Shown here piece after piece: positions 58,796-64,000 of a DNA stretch of 64,000 nt (positions within the stretch are counted from its first letter, which is position 1; the number at the start of each line of letters is the position of its first letter). The notes beneath the pieces were generated by a model. That model ran no database searches. It was not told the DNA's origin and saw nothing but the letters and a program-made list of their open reading frames with translations. A program made the position numbers and the translations under genes. The stretch spans positions 2,915,601-2,979,600 of the forward strand of contig NW_006920410.1 in NCBI RefSeq assembly GCF_000344685.1. The letters run 5' to 3'. The DNA comes from Gloeophyllum trabeum ATCC 11539 (Eukaryota > Basidiomycota > Agaricomycetes > Gloeophyllales > Gloeophyllaceae).

Positions 58796-59376
58796 TACTA
58801 GGCCACCTGGAGGACAGCCAAGGTCTCCAGGCTGCTCGTACCGACCGTGGAAGCCTTTTATAGCCAAGCCCTAGGCTTCGAACGCACATCGAGGAATTGG
58901 AATCCGCGTCCATGAGGTTGTCGAAGCAAGTGCTCGCGACCAAGAACGCCAATAATATGCACATGCTACTTCGCGATAGTTACCTTATTACGGTGGATGT
59001 GGACCATTTAGGGCGTGCATTACGGACGATGTACATCGCGGAGAGCCGAATCTGCAAGCGCAGCACCGAGAGCCTCTAAACGCCCTTAAGAGCATGTGGT
59101 CCATCCACCTGCAACAAGTGATACCTCTGGAGATAGCCCAGCTGGTTGCCTCTGTGGCCAGGAGAGTAAGCGGGAGCACGCGGTACCCATGCGTGCGACC
59201 AAACTCGGACCATGTCGGACTCGGCCGAGATTACTGGGACATTGATGGCACACTTACTGTAAGACGACCAGGGAAAAATAAATATAGTAGAGCGATGCAA
59301 ACGACAAGAGTGCTCCCTTGAAAACAGTAAACTGTATACACTGATATACACGACAGAACGTAGGACAGATACACCC
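58796..59376. other. Chitinase promoter and CK2 3' region
   Basis: 581 bp between the chitinase start and the CK2-alpha stop, both genes on the minus strand. No gene recognised. Confidence 0.45.
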
Positions 59377-60775
<1,399 letters not shown>

Positions 60776-60928
60776 GAGAGTCGATTAGTGTACAATGCGC
60801 CGCAAGGGTAAGGCCAGGATGTGCAGGCCGTTAGCGATTGGAATCCGTGACGCGCAGAACCGTGAGCCCGTGACTGTTCCTCGCTTGTGGCTCAGCGCTC
60901 AACATGACTGGTCTTCGCTCAATGTGTA
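60776..60928. promoter_or_regulatory. Bidirectional promoter, CKA1 / SET gene
   Basis: 153 bp between the CK2-alpha start (minus) and the SET-domain start (plus). Confidence 0.45.
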
Positions 60929-61501
60929 ATGACTGCTAAGCCTACGAATTGGCCTACGAACGTACAGTATATCCCTCAGCAATGTTACCACTCGTCTGTC
61001 CCGCTTGAAGCCCTCTCTTACATTCGCGGACCTCTCGGTAAAAACGCCTCACTGAAATCAACGAATAACGGACGATCTTCCTCAGTTATCATCAGGACTA
61101 TCACGGACCCGTCGCATCCCGCAGTAGGCCAGTGCGGCCTCTTTGCCGCAAAGAAGATACCTCCAAACACTCACATCATTGATTATTCTGGGGAAGTCCA
61201 TGGCGACGATAGGGACTCCGACTATGACTTGTCCCTGTACCGTACACAGGACGGACTCAGTATCGGCATTGATGCCTTGTCGTTTGGGAACGAGGCGAGG
61301 TTCATTAATGACTATCGCGGCATAAGGAGCAAGCCAAACGCCGTCTTCCAAGATCGAAGAACTGATGCGGGAGAACTCAGAATGAGTGTGTGGAGTACGT
61401 CCCTGCCCATCAAAAAGGGCCAAGAGATATTAGTTTCATATGGCAAAGGGTGGTGGAAAGCACGATTCAACGACGGCGTCGCTGAGCCTCATACTGCATG
61501 A
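60929..61501 (+). CDS. SET-domain protein, single exon
   Basis: 190 residues, starting MTAKPTNWPTNVQYIPQQCY. The SET core is clear: GLFAAKKIPPNTHIIDYSGE, the central DGLSIGIDALSFGNEARFIN, NDYRGI in place of the usual NHS-type pseudoknot motif, PIKKGQEILVSYGKGWWKAR near the end. The family uses SAM to methylate protein lysines. No pre-SET, post-SET Cys cluster or other domain is visible, so it may be a stand-alone lysine methyltransferase with a non-histone target. The substitution after RFIN is seen in related short fungal SET proteins as far as I recall, but activity cannot be judged from sequence alone. Confidence 0.88.
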   Translation: MTAKPTNWPTNVQYIPQQCYHSSVPLEALSYIRGPLGKNASLKSTNNGRSSSVIIRTITDPSHPAVGQCGLFAAKKIPPNTHIIDYSGEVHGDDRDSDYDLSLYRTQDGLSIGIDALSFGNEARFINDYRGIRSKPNAVFQDRRTDAGELRMSVWSTSLPIKKGQEILVSYGKGWWKARFNDGVAEPHTA

Positions 61502-62656
61502 TACCGCAACCGAACCTCTGAAAGTGAGCCGCCATCGGAAGTGAAGCTTGAAGTCTTTCCTTCATTAATCAATCACCCATAGCCATCTACATATGATCCA
61601 CCCATGACAGACCCACCTGATATATGTGGTGTTCTCACGCATACGAAATGACGGATACATTTGGAATGGATCAGAATGCATCGCCTTTGAAACCTGTAGT
61701 CGGCTGCGCGCAATGCAGGGCTATCGCGACTCCGTCACGGGGTTATATCGCAAAATTCAGGCTACTCGTAAGATCGTGAGTTCGCTTCCGTTTGGTGCTG
61801 CACCGAAATGTACCAGCAACATGCTCCACACAAGGCAACCCACAGACAAGATGTTAGGACTGATCGCGTGAAAACGGCGACTCCGATGATCAGTCTCGAT
61901 CCAAGGTATGCTGGATCATTGGGCCTGGGCTCCGTTCAAACTTCGCCAGTCACCCACTGTGCTGAATACTAATTGTCCCTGTCCTTCTAACATGCGATCG
62001 CACTGCTGATCAATTCAATTCCCCGCCAGTAGCAGGTCTTCATGCGTTACATGAATGGAAGGGAGGAGGATGGGAGGGCTCATCCCCTCGTCAGAAGACA
62101 ATGGTGATGGTGTCTCCTGTGGATCCATGACAGTCACCTTCCGGTTTTAGCCTTGCAGTCTATCTTGTCCTGACCAACTAAATGCCTCACCGTCCTGCTC
62201 TATCTCCCGTGTATTTGGGCATACGAGTTGAATTCCCGAGAGCGCGGTGTTTGAACATAAGCTTGGTCGTGACCATTCAGTAAGCTACAGGCTTCACTTC
62301 GTGCAGTTCCGTGCCCAGTGACCGCAATCCGTGAACCCGGTCGTCGTCCGCAAGACGGGGTTTAGGGACAGATTAGTCAAGTTCTTATCAAGGTTTTGCG
62401 ATCAGCGTTATTGCTCTCGTTCCTCGTAGAATCTGTCGCAACTCCGGGTTAGAAGACTAGTCTTCTGCAACTCTCTACCGGCTGCTGTTTTAAGGATCAG
62501 GCGTTACTGACATGAGAAGGTCTGCCTCTAGGGCTGAACCCTTTCGAAGTCGTGAAGTTGATTATTGCGAGGGTCGACGTGCAGTCGAGCAGTACGTACT
62601 GTATTACGCAGAAGCCTGAGAAGCCACCAACTTTCAGCAATTCCCGCTACCGTAGG

Positions 62657-62855
62657 TAGTGGGTCTTGGACCCCCCGGCCGTTCGCAGGTTTCCTGCGAT
62701 CGTTTCAAGATCTACGCGATTTATTTGACACGATTTGGCGCTTAACCGTATATGGTGAACGGCGGGCTTTGGACCAATCAAAGGTGGGGTCCTTAAAGGA
62801 CCCCGATAGCTATGCCACGTGTCATCTCTCTTGCCCTTTATAGCCAAGGTGGCGG
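62657..62855 (+). repeat. ~200-bp dispersed repeat, copy 1
   Basis: Shares with copy 2, in the same order, the block GTTCGCAGGTTTCCTG (then GATCGTTTCAAGATCT), the hairpin-like GGGGTCC...GGACCCCGATA and the end AGGTGGCGGA. Intervening sequence is diverged. Confidence 0.65.
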
Positions 62856-63184
62856 ATGATTGTCAATGGACTCAGAGACAGAACTGACCTTGCTTGGGGC
62901 CTTGGACCTTGCGGTCTCAAGGTGAAATCAGAGTACTCCGATGTCAGTTGTTTTGCATATGTAACTTGTATTCTCAAAACCTGAGGGAGGGATGAGTGGA
63001 CATCTCTTCAAATTGTTGAGGTGAATGCTCAGTCGGAAATAATGGCTGGAACACAACTGCTTTCGCAAAATAAATATATTAGTATATGATGCTACTCAGG
63101 ATGTCAAGTTCTCAGCTTGCTACCAAATCTTATCTATGTCTACAGTAGCGGGTTCTGCCGCTCGCACGGCCCTACCGCCTTATA

Positions 63185-63392
63185 GTGAGTCTTAGACCCC
63201 GGACGTTCGCAGGTTTCCTGTGATCGTTTCAAGATCTGCCACATGGCTGCTACTTCTTATGGCCAACGGCAGGATCGGCATTTTGCTTGAACCAATAGGG
63301 ATTTCTCCCTGAATTAATAGCAACGGGGTCTTTGTTGGACCCCGATAATAACAGTGTGTGAGCATTTTCTTTTTACAGCCCAGGTGGCGGAA
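63185..63392 (+). repeat. ~200-bp dispersed repeat, copy 2
   Basis: Direct-orientation relative of 62657-62855, with GAGTCTTAGACCCC at its start, the GTTCGCAGGTTTCCTG block, GGGGTCTTTGTTGGACCCCG and the AGGTGGCGGA end. About 330 bp separates the two copies. Confidence 0.65.
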
Positions 63393-63768
63393 ACACTTCG
63401 TCACTGCACTCACTGTGTTTGTTGCAAATTAGCTCGACGCATAGATAGCTAGGATAACTGAGGTACCTTAGCTATCCCTCGAGCTTTCCGAACGTTAGAT
63501 GACCAGCAGGTGCTGGTGGAAATAGCCGTACCTGCGCGCGTCTAGTTGCGTGTAAGATAGCCGATGCGACTGACATATCCCAACTTATCTTCCATGTCGC
63601 TAAGTTAAGTACCTACGTCCTTCATCTTTCACCTGTCAGCTTAGTTATCTCTAGCGATACTGACTAGGACAGCGACGCTATCTTGTTTCAAGCCACAGCA
63701 TATTCGGCTTTAACCAAGATGCAGCAATATTAATCCGCGCTATCACTCCCCTTTCGTGCTCACGAATT

Positions 63769-64000
63769 ATGCTCAATTCCAACGTCTTCCGTTCACCTCG
63801 CATCGTACCTCCTCGACACAAACTGATGCGCCCTCCAAAGCCTGACCCTGGTGTAGGCGACTTGTGGTTGCGAACGGCTGACTTATCACCAGCAAACGCG
63901 TTGCTCTTTCAGCACGGAGACTTTGCTAGCGAACTCGTTTTTTGCGAGATGTTTATGCTGCGTATACCAGTGAGTACCACACTTGTTCTGCTGCTATAGC
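63769..64000 (+). CDS. First exon of an unidentified gene, 3' end outside window
   Basis: The start at 63769 gives MLNSNVFRSPRIVPPRHKLM, then PKPDPGVGDLWLRTADLSPA and HGDFASELVFCEMFMLRIP. The coding exon probably ends at 63969 at a GTGAGT donor; the residues read after it are intronic. Basic and Pro-rich at first, then amphipathic. Too little is visible to assign a family. Confidence 0.5.

Larger units (their letters stand above)
61502..63768. other. 2.3-kb intergenic region with a duplicated repeat
   Basis: No convincing gene. A frame at 61626-61871 lacks motifs. Two copies of a ~200-bp repeat occupy 62657-62855 and 63185-63392 (separate entries). The last ~300 bp should hold the promoter of the gene starting at 63769. 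Confidence 0.5.

Noticed and set aside
61626..61871. 81-codon frame after the SET gene
   Set aside because: No motif and no supporting splice or promoter signal. It may be part of the SET 3' UTR.

Overview
The window is nuclear DNA from a filamentous basidiomycete, most likely an Agaricomycete. The evidence is dense genes broken by many 45-65 nt GT-AG introns, short intergenic spaces, bidirectional promoters, and basidiomycete-type proteins: a BTG/Tob-domain protein, a BLM10 proteasome activator, a GH18 chitinase with a CBM5/12 module, and Ser/Pro-rich disordered proteins. I saw no bacterial-style operons, CRISPR arrays, rRNA or convincing tRNA genes. Coordinates of spliced genes run from start codon to stop codon. 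I inferred splice sites by eye from reading frame and family homology.

Left part (1-16.3 kb), housekeeping genes: a large disordered protein truncated at the window edge; mitochondrial succinyl-CoA ligase beta (minus); a DinB-fold protein; a class I histone deacetylase (RPD3); the excision-repair factor RAD14/XPA; a peroxisomal acyl-CoA thioesterase ending in AKL; ribosomal protein eS27 (minus), whose start codon is its own mini-exon; and a BTG/Tob-domain protein (minus).

Gene-poor part (16.3-29.4 kb): about 4.7 kb and 2.2 kb without recognisable genes flank one small TATA-driven 91-residue gene. Then come biotin synthase (BIO2), a divergent pair made of a 93-residue unknown protein and an ISG20/REX4-fold protein that has lost every catalytic residue, and 2 kb of repeat-rich DNA.

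Transposon nest (29.46-35.05 kb): three hAT-type elements, each bounded by a perfect 8-bp target duplication. A ~580-bp foldback MITE (A) was hit in its right terminal repeat by a 4.06-kb, apparently intact autonomous hAT (B) and by a 0.92-kb non-autonomous element (C). The nest ends 125-133 bp upstream of the next gene.

Right part (35.2-64 kb): a coiled-coil protein that may be an RXT2-like Rpd3L subunit; BLM10/PA200 with a C-terminal YYA; a HIT-domain protein divergent from translin; an unknown membrane-segment protein; a RING E3 ligase; a disordered protein; a WRN/RRP6-type DEDDy exonuclease with an RGG tail; a secreted class III chitinase; casein kinase 2 alpha divergent from a SET-domain protein; a repeat-bearing spacer; and the first exon of a gene running off the right end. 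The genes do not form one pathway. Chromatin, DNA/RNA-processing and protein-turnover functions are common among them.
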